Of a stretch of 64,000 nt of DNA, positions 44,655-55,224 are shown in pieces. Each line of letters begins with the position of its first letter. The first letter of the stretch is position 1. Both the position numbers and the translations under genes were made by a program. This DNA comes from Hygrocybe punicea. Lineage: Eukaryota > Basidiomycota > Agaricomycetes > Agaricales > Hygrophoraceae. The notes under the pieces are model-generated. The model was not told the DNA's origin. It saw only the letters and a program-made list of their open reading frames with translations, and did not search any database. Where the stretch lies: positions 868,001 through 932,000 of the forward strand of contig OY744472.1 in the NCBI GenBank assembly GCA_963556145.1, in the 5' to 3' direction.

Positions 44655-45469
44655 GGCCACATCATGTGAGGGAATTCACTTCACATGATGAACCACAACT
44701 GCGTTTGTCACATGAACAAATACAACCAATCACAAGCGCTCATTGAATTATTTTTTCCCTCATTTGTTGTTTTCTGCCTCATCATTGTTCATCCAACACT
44801 TCGAGATTGTTGTACCAGGCAACAATCTCGCATTCTGGGATGCTATGCATTTGTCATTATATATCATTCTCCTACCTGAATGGTGAGTGGTTTGTTATGT
44901 CTCCTCTGACTGCCATTGATTTAGAATATTGGTAAGTAACTGATTGTTTGTCACTGTGATTGATTTTCTACAGCTTTCTGACATTTTGTCCACCTGGATT
45001 AATTGTGGCTAGGCAAATGCACAGATTGGGCAGATCAGCACGGATCACAGATACGGATCACCTCGGATACAGGTACGGATCAAGATTTCCTGATCTGTGC
45101 ACCCATGTATCCGTAACCGGTCCCTATTTGGGTAGTGTCACGGTACCCACGTCACACATCAACATCACCAACCCACAGCTACGGCGACAACAACAATGAG
45201 AACGGCAACAACAACGATGGACAACGATGGGACATGGGGAGAAGGGCAGCGGGAGGGCGGTGCACCCACCCCCCATTGCAGTAGGTAAGTGTTTTTTTTG
45301 TCTTTTTTCTTAGCTACTAATTACACAAACGACAACGACAGCAGTACCAACAATGCAAACACCACACACCCGATGAGGATGACAGGTGGCGAGGACGAGG
45401 ATGACAACGGTGGCCACCACCTCCACCACCATGACCGCGACGAAGGCCATGGCCATCCAACCACCAACA

Positions 45470-45526
45470 TACCTCGCGGATGCACAATGTCACGTCAATC
45501 GACGTTGGCGCTGCAACTGCGAGGTA
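45470..45526. repeat. Nested palindrome box 1 in E6
   Basis: 57 bp: TACCTCGCG, centre ACGTCAATCGACGT, then TGCGAGGTA. Confidence 0.85.
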
Positions 45527-45834
45527 ACCGGGAGGATGGTGGTGCGCCCACCACCTGGTCGCGGCCAACCCACCCCCCGCATTGCGTGCGTGTTGAGACT
45601 GGGACAACAGGGAGCCCAAATACGTCACCTCGCCGCCTTTTGCCCCAAACCCCACCCCCACTTGGTCAACACCCACAGCACCCGTTTCCTGTCCATTTTT
45701 GAGCACCCCCAACTCACTTGCACACCACCACGATGACCGGCCATCACCGCTGCCTCGGCCACCATGCGGCCGACCTACCACGACACATCTGCACTGTGCT
45801 CGGGGCACAGTGCAGACCTGTCCTCAGCCTCAGT

Positions 45835-45891
45835 TACCTCGCGTGAGCACGCCGCAACGTCAATTGATGTTGGCGCGGCGAACGCGAGGTA
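45835..45891. repeat. Nested palindrome box 2 in E6
   Basis: 57 bp: TACCTCGCG, centre ACGTCAATTGATGT, then CGCGAGGTA. Ends 102 bp from the right end of the element. Confidence 0.85.
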
Positions 45892-45993
45892 AATGCTGTA
45901 TCATATCCGTATCTGTGGCTTGGGTACGGATATTGACGGATACGGATACGGATACCAAATTCGGCACCCGCGGATGACCCGTGCAGTTGCCTA

Positions 45994-46384
45994 ATTGTGC
46001 CATCAGTGTGTGCCCAACCGGTGGTGGCTGGTCCTCAGAAATGGGTGCTTGCTGCTGCTGGTCAACCTGGAATGAAAGGGCAGGTGAATCCCCCTGATTT
46101 CCTTGCCAGGCAACCTCCTTGCAGCAGGCCTGGCGGTGTACCCAGTTACAACCACGGTGTGTGTCTTTGCATTTTAATATTGCCTGCATTGACATGTTGA
46201 CTCACAGGCAGTATGTGTGGTCTTGTAGTAGTGATTCACTTTCATTGTAGCTGCTTTATGTTGGGGTACAGCCCTGCTGACAATTTTACTTGTTTCAGAC
46301 AACTTCTCCATAGGCGCCAGTTGTGGCATCAGTTCGTGCCCAACCAGTGGTGGCCAGTCCCCCGAAATGGGTGCCTGCTGCCGC
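45994..46384. repeat. Tandem duplicate host segment, second copy split by the retroelement
   Basis: Copy 1 (45994-46135) reads ATTGTGCCATCAG...AAATGGGTGCTTGCTGCTGC and then GGTCAACCTGGAATGAAAG. Copy 2 begins at 46320 (TTGTGGCATCAG...AAATGGGTGCCTGCTG) and is cut at 46384; its remainder (GGTCAACCTGGAATGAAAG) resumes at 56191 after the 3' LTR. Confidence 0.9.
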
Positions 46385-47179
46385 TGTAGAGGGTCCTCGA
46401 CCCTCTGAGGCCGTAACATCGATATCTAGCGAATCCGCTCGAACCCGACGTCTCTAGCAATCTACGTTCGAACCCGACGCAACCCGACGCAACCCGATGC
46501 ATACCGACTAGCACGGCCGCTCACGTACCTGGACGGTCTATCTCCTAAACTCACGGAACTTCAAATATCGAAGATAGATCTCATCGGACTGGGATCCCGA
46601 CATCGGACTTGCCTTATTCACGCCTAGCGTCTCCCTTATGGGGATATAGTAAAGTATATTGCATCTTTTACGGTTTTTCATATCTTCCACCCATTTTCCC
46701 TGTCATCGTCGCCTCGCAACGCTCTTCCTACTTCCCCATTTTTATTCTCCTTTGTCTCCTCTCATCGGCCGAGGACTCTCGTCCGAATCTAGGTACACAA
46801 ATTTGTAGTATAAAAACGGTGCCCAAGCGCCGTCTCAAAATAAGAAACCAGTTCCCCCATTTCCTCTCTCTGAGAATTAAGTCTCTCAGTAAATTCCATC
46901 GCACACATCGCTCGTCGGATTCCTCAACGCCCTCCCCGTCGTTCTACCGCCTTTATCTCTACGTTACTCGTCACCCGACACCCGACCCGCCGTACCCGAC
47001 ATCGTCAGCTTCGTCGGCTTCGATCGGTCTCGATAGATTTCAGTAGTTTACTCGGCGGCTTCTTACTCCTTATATCCTATTATCTTACTGAAGCTTGTTA
47101 GACTATTCCTAGTCACTTCTACGCTGACCCCACAGGCTTAGGATTATTATTCCGCAGCCACCCCGACCTCGCCTTTACA
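46385..47179 (+). repeat. 5' LTR
   Basis: 795 bp, begins TGTAGAGGGTCC and ends CGCCTTTACA. The 145-codon frame inside it (MPYSRLASPL) recurs in the 3' LTR and, in altered form, in the solo LTR. I regard it as a by-product of the LTR. Confidence 0.97.
46809..46816 (+). promoter_or_regulatory. TATA-like box of the LTR promoter
   Basis: TATAAAAA, present at the same place in all three LTRs, about 425 bp into the LTR; a plausible core promoter for the element. Confidence 0.55.
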
Positions 47180-47181
47180 TC

Positions 47182-47199
47182 TGGAGCCCACCGCGAGGG
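47182..47199 (+). other. Putative primer-binding site
   Basis: TGGAGCCCACCGCGAGGG starts 2 nt after the 5' LTR. A leading TGG complements the CCA end of a tRNA. The tRNA was not identified. Confidence 0.5.
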
Positions 47200-47566
47200 A
47201 TAGTCTAGCACCACCATAGCTTCCTCTTCCCGTATCCCTCCCTCTGACCGTCGTCTTCGAGATCTTCCTCGAAGAACTCTTCAACAAGAACTCTCTTTAG
47301 CCGCCTTCGACCCGACAATCGACGACGACTTCTTCCAGCTAGTACCCGACCACCTCGCTCGACATAACAACCTCCCGCTCGTCTCAGGGTCAAACACCCC
47401 CCTATATCTTTCATCCAACAGTCTCGAATCGGTCGATATACCGATAATTACCATCACACCCGACTCATCCGATCTCAGTTCGACACCCGCATCGCCTACG
47501 TCCCCGACTTCGACCTCGTTAGAACCCCCGTCCACGTCTTCGCTCTCGATATCGAAAACTCCGTCA

Positions 47567-49981
47567 TTGTCATCGTCTCCGTCTTCGCTCTCGACATCGA
47601 ATAATCCGTCATCGTCATCGTCCCCGTCATCGTCATCGCCTACGCCGTCATCGTCCACGTTACCCGACCCGCTCATCGCACACCCGACAACCGCTTCATC
47701 GACATCTCAGCTCCTTCCACCCACAATGACTTCGACCTCTGGATCCTCGACCGCTCCCCACGTTACCGCTCCCCATGTTACTCCACGACAAATGCCCGCT
47801 CGCGGTCACTCCACGGCCCCGACCTTCGACGGGAACCCGCTCAATTTAAACCGTTTCTTCGAAGAAGTCGAGATACTTGCTGCCGATGCCGCTCTCGACG
47901 ACGCAGGACGCATTAAGCATAGTCTGCGCTACGCGTCGCTTAGCGACTACGAGCTTTGGGCAAGTTTACCTAGCGCGACCGGCGTCGATTATGCCGCATT
48001 CAAGAAGAGCGTACTCGTGCTATACCCGGGCACGGAAGACGATCACCGGTACACTATGGCGGATCTCGACCGTCTTACGCACACCCAAACCGCTTACGGT
48101 ATCCGTACCCGCGCCGAACTTGGCGAATATTACCGCGAGTTCATCCGGATCTCGGGATTCCTCTTAGACAAGGGTCGAATCTCTCCCCGAGAACGCAACA
48201 TCGCGTACGAGAATGGCTTCCATGTCGAGCTTAAAAAGGACATCAAAACCCGTCTGCAGTACCAAAAGCCGAACCATTTCCATAGCGACCCTTACGACTT
48301 CCAGGACTTCCACAATTGCGCCCACTTCCTGCTGGCCGGAACCGTGGCCGAACCGTCCACCGTCTCTCGTCTTTCGTCAACATCGCCTGCCACCATCCGG
48401 TACTCAACTCCAATGGAACCCGCCACCCGCTACCCGCCTCCCGCTCGCTATGACCCGGTCATTCCTAAAGCGGAACCGGTCGAACCTAACGTATCCGACC
48501 TATTTCGTCTCGTTTCGCAACAACTCGCCGTCCTCACGCAAGCCCTCACCGAACGCAACAACCCCCCAAAGCCGTGTGCAAATAGGGCTGAGCCGACCAC
48601 CGTGGGACAGGGTTTCACCAACTTCAACTGCCTCTTTTGCGATGATCCGTTCCATCGTATACGCGATTGTCCCATCTGCGAGCAGTACACTCGAGACGGA
48701 ATATGCCGCAAGAACGAGCACGGCCGCATCGTGTTGCCTAACGGAATGTATCTTCCAAAGGCTATCGTCGGCAAAAATATGAGGGAACGCTTCGACGCGT
48801 GGCACGCACAGAACCCCGGCAACCGCGCTCCCCCTGCCCGCAACCCCACAGAACCGTTCCAACGCGACCCGCCGCCTCATGTCAAAACTAACTTCGTCTC
48901 TGCCGTCGAAGTACCCACCTACGAACCAGAGGTCACCACCGAGTACGCCGACATCTTTCAGTCCACGACGTCCGACATCGACGACGACAACGAACAAATT
49001 AAGGTTCTGGAAGCCGAAGTGCAGCGGCTTCGTAAACGGGTTAGATTCGACGGTGTAGAGATCCCATCAAAGGCGAAAGGCAAATCTAGAGAAACGTTTC
49101 CCAATTTGCCCACCACTTCCACGTCTGTCCCCGCCGCGAAACCCGCCGAGAAAACGGCCAGACCTATCAACGAGCAGCCGATCACCATAGTCCCCCCTTC
49201 GAACACGCGGCCGACCGAGCCGACCGCCCTTGTACCGCGCACTCCCCAGAACCTTCCCACATCGCACCCCCAATACCGCTACCAAGCCCCCATCGAAGAT
49301 CCCGGTATCGCCAAATCCGTCATCGACCGCGCGCTCGATTCTCAAGTCTGCATTTCGCAGCGAGAGCTTTTAGCCATGTCGTCCGACGCCCGCCGTCACA
49401 TGAAGGACCTCACTACGTCGAAAAAGGTCACCGCCGAGAGTAACAACGTCGAGGTCTTCCACTTTCACGCACCCGAAATCCCCACTCGCGCCTGTCAACA
49501 CTGTCAGGAAAACGTCCCGCTCGTCGTCGGCCGCGACTCAGTCCCTCTCCGTGCGGTCTACCCGCTCATCAACGGCAAATTCGTATTCGAGTGCGTCCTC
49601 GACAACGGTTCCATGATCATCGGCATGCGGCGCGATATTTGGGAGAAACTCGGTTACGGCCTCCAAAATATGAAGATGCGGATGCAGTCGGCAAATAAAA
49701 GCGACAACGACACCCTCGGCCGGATCGCCAACCTAAAATTCACTTTTGGCGACGTCGATCTTTTCCTCCAAGTCCAAGTCGTCGACGACGCCCCCTACGA
49801 GATCCTCATCGGCCGCCCGTTCTTCACGCTTTCCGAAGCCCTTACGAAGGATTATAAAAACGGAGAACAACAAGTCACGATCACGGACCCAAACACCGGC
49901 GCCGTCGTCACCTTGCCCACCATCGAGCACAACCAAAAGAACCGACGAGAGCGGTCCGACACCGGAAAGCCGGATTTTTAG
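47567..49981 (+). CDS. Gag-protease polyprotein
   Basis: Ser/Thr/Pro-rich N-terminus, then a capsid-like region (APTFDGNPLNLNRFFEEVE onward), a CCHC knuckle CLFCDDPFHRIRDC at about residues 354-367, and a protease near residue 675 with VLDNGSMIIG and later ILIGRPFF. The usual retropepsin D-[S/T]-G is D-N-G here. The frame is open back to about 47204 without an in-frame ATG, and the first ATG is at 47726, so initiation is unclear (spliced leader, non-AUG, or ATG 47726 with a long open leader). The frame ends at TAG 49979-49981, where the pol frame takes over by a -1 shift. Confidence 0.9.
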   Translation: MSSSPSSLSTSNNPSSSSSPSSSSPTPSSSTLPDPLIAHPTTASSTSQLLPPTMTSTSGSSTAPHVTAPHVTPRQMPARGHSTAPTFDGNPLNLNRFFEEVEILAADAALDDAGRIKHSLRYASLSDYELWASLPSATGVDYAAFKKSVLVLYPGTEDDHRYTMADLDRLTHTQTAYGIRTRAELGEYYREFIRISGFLLDKGRISPRERNIAYENGFHVELKKDIKTRLQYQKPNHFHSDPYDFQDFHNCAHFLLAGTVAEPSTVSRLSSTSPATIRYSTPMEPATRYPPPARYDPVIPKAEPVEPNVSDLFRLVSQQLAVLTQALTERNNPPKPCANRAEPTTVGQGFTNFNCLFCDDPFHRIRDCPICEQYTRDGICRKNEHGRIVLPNGMYLPKAIVGKNMRERFDAWHAQNPGNRAPPARNPTEPFQRDPPPHVKTNFVSAVEVPTYEPEVTTEYADIFQSTTSDIDDDNEQIKVLEAEVQRLRKRVRFDGVEIPSKAKGKSRETFPNLPTTSTSVPAAKPAEKTARPINEQPITIVPPSNTRPTEPTALVPRTPQNLPTSHPQYRYQAPIEDPGIAKSVIDRALDSQVCISQRELLAMSSDARRHMKDLTTSKKVTAESNNVEVFHFHAPEIPTRACQHCQENVPLVVGRDSVPLRAVYPLINGKFVFECVLDNGSMIIGMRRDIWEKLGYGLQNMKMRMQSANKSDNDTLGRIANLKFTFGDVDLFLQVQVVDDAPYEILIGRPFFTLSEALTKDYKNGEQQVTITDPNTGAVVTLPTIEHNQKNRRERSDTGKPDF

Positions 49982-49982
49982 A
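49971..49982 (+). promoter_or_regulatory. Probable -1 frameshift site between gag and pol
   Basis: The gag frame ends GAT TTT TAG within a run of five T. Slipping back one base on TTT gives TTA GAA GTC and enters the pol frame, which is open from here on but has no ATG at its start. Confidence 0.6.
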
Positions 49983-52900
49983 AGTCGAGGACCCGGAGAT
50001 ACCTCTCGGAAAGGACGCACCGGGAGATGAGAAGCCGCCACTCGAAAGCGACCACACCTATACCACGAACTATGCTTCCCTTTTGCCGTTTCCCCTAGAA
50101 GAGGACTTATGTTTTTCTATCGATTTAGATTTCTCTTCGTCTCAGCCTCAGACTGCCGCCCAGTACATTTCATTGTTGACCGATGTACAAAATCAGCTAC
50201 GTACTACCGATACCCTTCCTTCGTCTTGTTCCGTCTCCGCTCCTGCATCACATATTTCTTCTTCGAATATTTGTAACAAGGCCTCTACTGAACACGCTAC
50301 TTATATCTCGTATACCACCCCCCCTACCAGGGACCTAAAAGGAGTCGTTACCAAGAAAAAGTATAAGAAGGTAGCCGATCGTATCCGCCCAATTTCTACC
50401 ACTCTCCCCGACGAATACCGCATCATACGCGAGATCACCGGCGACCCGCTAGCCGATTTACCCACGCTCCCGACTCACCCGCCCGACTTTACACCCGGCA
50501 CCCGCTATACCCAGGAACGACACGACGCGATGCCGATGAACTCGGATGGATTCCTTTGGCCTGAGGAAGAAAAACTCGGCCACCATATCATCAAAACGCA
50601 AGAAGCCGCCTTCGCCTGGAACGAATCCGAGAAGGGCCAGTTCAATACGGACTACTTCCCGCCGATCCACATTCCCACCGTACCGCACGACCCGTGGGTC
50701 CATCGCAATATCCCAATCCCACCCGGCATCCTTAACGAAGTCATCGGCATCATCAAAGACAAAATTAACGCCGGTACCTATGAACCCTCGAATTCATCAT
50801 ATCGCTCCCGCTGGTTTTGCGTTTTGAAAAAGGACGGGAAGTCTCTTCGGATCGTCCACAATCTACAGCCGCTTAACGCCGTCACTATCCGCGATCCCGC
50901 CGTACCGCCCATGACCGAGCACTTGGCCGAGGCCTTTGGCGGCCACTCTTGCTACGCTTCCTTCGACCTCTTCGTCTCTTTCGACCAACGCCTCGTCCAC
51001 CCCTCGTCTCGGGACTATATGACCTTTCAGTCTCCACTCGGAACGCTTCGACTCACGCGGATTGCTATGGGATACACAAATTCCCCGCAGATCCTACACG
51101 GTGACTCTACGTACATCCTCCGTGACGAAATCCCTCATCTTGCCGTTCCGTATATGGACGATATTCCCGTTAAAGGGCCTCCAACCCGCTACGAGCAACC
51201 CGACGGTACCTACGAGACTATACCCGAGAACCCGGCAATCCGACGTTTCATTTGGGAACACTTCCAAGGTGTCAACCGCGTCATCCAGCGTTTCCGCTAT
51301 GTCGGCGGTACCTTCAACGGCAAAAAACTCGAGTTGTGTCGACCCTCAGTCATCGTTGTTGGCCACCGATGCACATACGAAGGAAGAGTAGCCGATGACT
51401 CCAAAGTACAGAAGATTCGCGATTGGCCACTGCCGACCAACCTCACCGAAGTTCGCGCCTTTCTCGGCATCTGCGGCGTCTTGCGTATTTTTATCAAGGA
51501 CTTCTCGCTCCACTCCCGACCCCTCATCCGTCTTACCCGCAAAGGTATACCCTTCGAATTTGGTGAAGAAGAAGAGACCGCCGTCGACTACCTCAAAAAC
51601 GCCGTCATTACGTCGCCAGCGCTGCGCGCTATCGACTACACGCGTGAATGGGAAGTGATTCTCGCCGTCGATTCATCCGTTCTTGGAGTCGGCTTCGTTC
51701 TTATGCAAATCCGCGCCGACGGAAAGCGCTATCCGAATCGCTTTGGTTCAATATCGTGGAACGAACGCGAAGCCCGATACTCCCAGTCCAAGCTCGAACT
51801 CTACGGCCTCTTCAGGGCCCTCCGCGCCTACCGAATCTTCATCATTGGCGTCCGCAACCTCACTGTCGAAGTCGACGCGAAGTACATAAAAGGGATGCTC
51901 AACAACCCCGACATTCAGCCCAATGCTACGATCAACCGATGGATAGCCGGCGTGCTCTTATTTGACTTTAGACTCGTTCACGTACCCGCTTCCGCACACG
52001 GTGCACCCGACGGACTCTCCCGACGTCCCCGCGCTGCAGAAGACCCCGAGGAGATCAACGATTCCGACGATTGGCTCGACCACTCCTACGGTTTCTTTAT
52101 GGAAGTCGTCAACTACCGACCCGTCCCCATACCGTCTAAGCCGATTGCCGTATGCGGCCGCTGCCGTGCCACAGCCGACCGACTCCAAGAATTACCGGCC
52201 GTCCTCGTCTACACAAATCAGGAAGCCGTTTCTGACATACCGCGATCCGATAAAGCCCGCGCGGCCGACGTTCGTCTTGCCCTCGTCGAGACTTGGTTAC
52301 GAGATCTAACCCGACCCGCGAACTTCTCGGACGAAGAATACCGTCTGTTCCTACGATACGCCCTTGAATTCTTCGTCACCGATAACAAGCTTTGGCGCAA
52401 AGACCGTCACGGAAAACACAAACTTGTCATACCGCCCGACCGCCGGCTTCAGTTACTCAAAGACGCTCACGACTCTCTCGGCCACAAAGGTATATTCTCC
52501 GTCCGCGCTCGGCTACTCGATCGTTTCTGGTGGCCGCACCTCGACCACGACGTTAAGTGGTACGTCCAGTCTTGCCATCAGTGCCAAGTACGGCAAATGC
52601 GTTATCATCACATTCCGCCCACCGTCGCTACACCGGCCTCACTATTTCGTAAAGCGTATGTCGACACAATGTTTATGCCACGATCCGGCGGCTATCGATA
52701 CATCGTCCAAGCCCGTTGCTCCCTGTCCGCTTACCCTGAGTTCCGCATGTTACGCCGCGAGACCGGCTCCACCATCGGCACGTTTTTGTTCGAAGACATC
52801 TTATGCCGTTGGGGCGCTCTCGAAGAAATCGTCACCGACAACGGCAAGCCGTTCGTAGAAGCGCTCGACTATCTCGCCTCCCGCTACGGTATCCGCCACA

Positions 52901-53631
52901 TCCGCATTTTGCCCTATAACTCACAAGCGAACGGACCCGTTGAGCGTCGCCACCTAGATGTCCGGGAGGCCATTATGAAAAGTTGTGACGGAGATGAAAA
53001 GAAATGGCACACCGTAACCCACTCCGTATTTTGGGCCGAACGGGTCACGACACACAAAAGCCTCGGATACTCGTCCTACTACATCGCACACGGAGTAGAA
53101 CCGCTGTTTCCATTCGATTTTGCCGAAGCTACGTACATGGTTCCGACGCAAGATACGATGTCTACGACCGACCTCATAGTCATCCGCGCCCGACAACTTC
53201 GTAAACGAGAAGCCGACCTCGATCGGGTCAAAGAAAAACTTACCAAATCTCGGCTCGCGTCCGCTCGGCAATTTGAGCAGAAATACGCCAACACGATCAA
53301 AGTTTACGACTTCGAACCCGGTAACCTCGTTCTCGTCCGAAATTCACGTATCGAAATGTCTCTCGATCGTAAAGCAAAACCGCGGTACTTTGGACCCATG
53401 GTTGTCGTCAGGAAAACAGAAGGCGGATCCTACATACTCGCCGAACTCGACGGTGCGGTTTCTAAATCTCGATTTGCCGCTTTCCGAGTCGTACCCTACC
53501 ACGCCCGCTCAAAAATATCGATACCGTTGGACGACTTCTTACAATACCCCGATGCCGACGATACCGATTCAAACGATCTTGATGATCCGACGTACCCGCC
53601 CTCCATAGACTCCTCACCCGACGACGATTAA
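49978..53631 (+). CDS. Pol: reverse transcriptase, RNase H, integrase
   Basis: Entered by frameshift; the section from 50083 is 1182 residues. RT has WFCVLKKDGKSLRIV and the catalytic YMDD at about residues 357-360. RNase H shows AVDSSVLGVGF, SQSKLELYG, VDAKYIKG and APDGLSR. Integrase has the zinc-binding H-H-C-C (DSLGHKG ... CHQCQVRQ) and the core acids YVDTMF (Asp about 861), VTDNGKPF (Asp 919) and NGPVERRH (Glu 954). No chromodomain is seen; the end is acidic (DDPTYPPSIDSSPDDD). All catalytic residues are present and no stops occur, so it may be functional. Confidence 0.95.
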   Translation, partial: LEVEDPEIPLGKDAPGDEKPPLESDHTYTTNYASLLPFPLEEDLCFSIDLDFSSSQPQTAAQYISLLTDVQNQLRTTDTLPSSCSVSAPASHISSSNICNKASTEHATYISYTTPPTRDLKGVVTKKKYKKVADRIRPISTTLPDEYRIIREITGDPLADLPTLPTHPPDFTPGTRYTQERHDAMPMNSDGFLWPEEEKLGHHIIKTQEAAFAWNESEKGQFNTDYFPPIHIPTVPHDPWVHRNIPIPPGILNEVIGIIKDKINAGTYEPSNSSYRSRWFCVLKKDGKSLRIVHNLQPLNAVTIRDPAVPPMTEHLAEAFGGHSCYASFDLFVSFDQRLVHPSSRDYMTFQSPLGTLRLTRIAMGYTNSPQILHGDSTYILRDEIPHLAVPYMDDIPVKGPPTRYEQPDGTYETIPENPAIRRFIWEHFQGVNRVIQRFRYVGGTFNGKKLELCRPSVIVVGHRCTYEGRVADDSKVQKIRDWPLPTNLTEVRAFLGICGVLRIFIKDFSLHSRPLIRLTRKGIPFEFGEEEETAVDYLKNAVITSPALRAIDYTREWEVILAVDSSVLGVGFVLMQIRADGKRYPNRFGSISWNEREARYSQSKLELYGLFRALRAYRIFIIGVRNLTVEVDAKYIKGMLNNPDIQPNATINRWIAGVLLFDFRLVHVPASAHGAPDGLSRRPRAAEDPEEINDSDDWLDHSYGFFMEVVNYRPVPIPSKPIAVCGRCRATADRLQELPAVLVYTNQEAVSDIPRSDKARAADVRLALVETWLRDLTRPANFSDEEYRLFLRYALEFFVTDNKLWRKDRHGKHKLVIPPDRRLQLLKDAHDSLGHKGIFSVRARLLDRFWWPHLDHDVKWYVQSCHQCQVRQMRYHHIPPTVATPASLFRKAYVDTMFMPRSGGYRYIVQARCSLSAYPEFRMLRRETGSTIGTFLFEDILCRWGALEEIVTDNGKPFVEALDYLASRYGIRHIRILPYNSQANGPVERRHLDVREAIMKSCDGDEKKWHTVTHSVFWAERVTTHKSLGYSSYYIAHGVEPLFPFDFAEATYMVPTQDTMSTTDLIVIRARQLRKREADLDRVKEKLTKSRLASARQFEQKYANTIKVYDFEPGNLVLVRNSRIEMSLDRKAKPRYFGPMVVVRKTEGGSYILAELDGAVSKSRFAAFRVVPYHARSKISIPLDDFLQYPDADDTDSNDLDDPTYPPSIDSSPDDD

Positions 53632-53836
53632 GCATTTCATTTATATTCTGTCCACGTTATACCCCCATTTTATTTAGTTCCCCTTAGTTTTTCAACGATA
53701 TGACGAATGATGCGAATAGTCCTATGTCTTCGGGAGCCGATCGGCTTTCCTTAGCTGGGTGAACAAGCTGACACGTCTTTTATATACACGATATATTTTT
53801 TTTATACAACGGGCTCGTTATTTTTATATATATATT
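53632..53836. other. Spacer between pol and the antisense gene
   Basis: T-rich on the plus strand with TATATATATTTT; convergent 3' ends meet here. Confidence 0.4.
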
Positions 53837-55224
53837 TTACAGGCGGCCGGTCTCGTAATCCCGCTTCAACATCGCCAACCTTGAGGTCGACCGTTCGAGA
53901 TCGACGCGAAGCCGCTGGAACTCTTGACCGAAGTGGACGAGGTGACGGTTGACGTTGGTGCCCAGGGCTCCCAGCTCCTCCGTAAGGACCGCTAGCCGCG
54001 CCGACACTTGCTCGTAATTCTCCATCGTCAAAACGAACGGGTTCGCTGTCGAGGCCGTCCTAAGCCTTTTCGTCGGCCGCTCTTCCTCCGACTCCTCCTC
54101 GTCTTCGTCATCGTCCTCAACCGACTCCACCTCCTCGACCCGCGGTTTGCTCGTTGAGGCCCGGGCAGGCCTACTGCGGATGGGCTTTGTCGTGAACGAC
54201 AACGGCTTCCTCGTACCGGCCGCGACCTCTTTGCCCTTTCCGGTATCCACCTTGCGCCGACCCCCGCCCGTCCGGTGTGTAGCGTTAGTACATCTCTTCT
54301 TCAGCCTCCGGCATCGTTCGCACACGTAGCCCGTGACGCCTCGACACGCCTCTTGCGCCTTGACGCAGTTGGTGCAGGGTTGTAGGGGAAACGGCCCGGT
54401 GAACTGTTACCAGGATCAGTAACTAAAGAACATATGAACCGACACAAGAACTCACCGTCGTACCAGCCAAGTCTCCGGTCTCTACGCCCGGCGTATCTAC
54501 GTCGTCTACATCGGCCGGTGTCTCTGGTGCCGGGTCGACGGGGCCTTCCTCTGGCTCAACTGCGGCTTCCCCTTCCGGAATCGACTCAGTCCTTGGTTCA
54601 CCCGCGTTTGCTTCAGCTCGCCGTTCTTCGCTGAGCCGCCGCCGATACGCGGCTCCATCCCTTTCAACCCGGTCCGCTTCTTGATTCCAGTGCTGCTCGT
54701 GTTGTTCTATTCTAAGCCGCTCTCGCCTTTCCTCTGCCGCCTTTCGCCTTTTCTCCGCCTCCGCTCGTGCACTTGCCTCTGCCATCCGTCTGGCCTCCTC
54801 TTCCCGCGTAGCCGCTTCTTCATCCGCCCGCCGTCTGGCTTCTTCCTGTTCCTGCCTCTCCCGGTCCGCCGCTTCTTTCAGCCACTCTTCGACATCGTTG
54901 GCGTACGATTGGCGGTCGGCCCATAATGGTGGCGTTACTGGCCTCGTACCACCAGCTCGGAGTTCCGCGACGATTCCATTGTAAGCACGCTGGCGGGACG
55001 GCATGAGCTATCTTAGGACACGCGTAGTCAATAAGGAAACTCACCAGCGCCTTCTTGCGGCCGCTTAACCATTGTTGGGCCATCCCCTCGTTGCCGTCCA
55101 CCATCGTTACGAGGTCGTCGCTATGAAACACGGTGACCGCGTTGACGGCCTCTTCGTAGTCCGCCCGGACATCGGGTTCGATGCTTTCGACGAAAGCGAG
55201 GAAGTTGTCGTAGACTTGGGACAT
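53837..55224 (-). CDS. Antisense accessory gene: coiled coil plus Zn-cluster protein
   Basis: Three exons on the strand opposite to gag-pol: 55045-55224 (MSQVYDNFLAFVESIEPD), 54456-55007 and 53837-54403. The introns are 37 and 52 nt (GT-AG), both phase 0. Exon 2 encodes a long Glu/Arg/Ala-rich coiled coil (RERQEQEEARRRADEEAA) and an acidic Pro-rich segment. Exon 3 has CTNCVKAQEAC and CERCRRLKKRC, spaced C-x2-C-x6-C twice as in fungal Zn2Cys6 clusters, though the basic residues lie in the second half. It then has an acidic patch and a leucine-bearing helix (VLTMENYEQVSARLAVLTEEL). It could be a DNA-binding regulator or a structural factor; function unknown. It lies wholly inside the retrotransposon and ends before its pol stop. 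Confidence 0.75.

Larger units (their letters stand above)
45010..45993 (+). mobile_element. E6, non-autonomous hAT-like element, GGATAC type
   Basis: Ends are TAGGCAAATGCAC and the inverted GTGCAGTTGCCTA. The 8-bp duplication is ATTGTGGC (45002-45009) and ATTGTGCC (45994-46001), with one mismatch. The undisrupted repeat copy at 46320 reads TTGTGGC, supporting the left form. Subterminal words are GGATAC, GGATCAC and their inverse. An intron-like GTAAGT...CTTAG sits at about 45286-45313. Two nested palindrome boxes lie at 45470-45526 and 45835-45891. No transposase. Confidence 0.85.

Noticed and set aside
46609..47046. 145-codon frame in the LTR
   Set aside because: It recurs because the LTR recurs. 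It lies across the TATA-like box, and the solo-LTR copy is altered by a duplication, so it is unlikely to be a gene.
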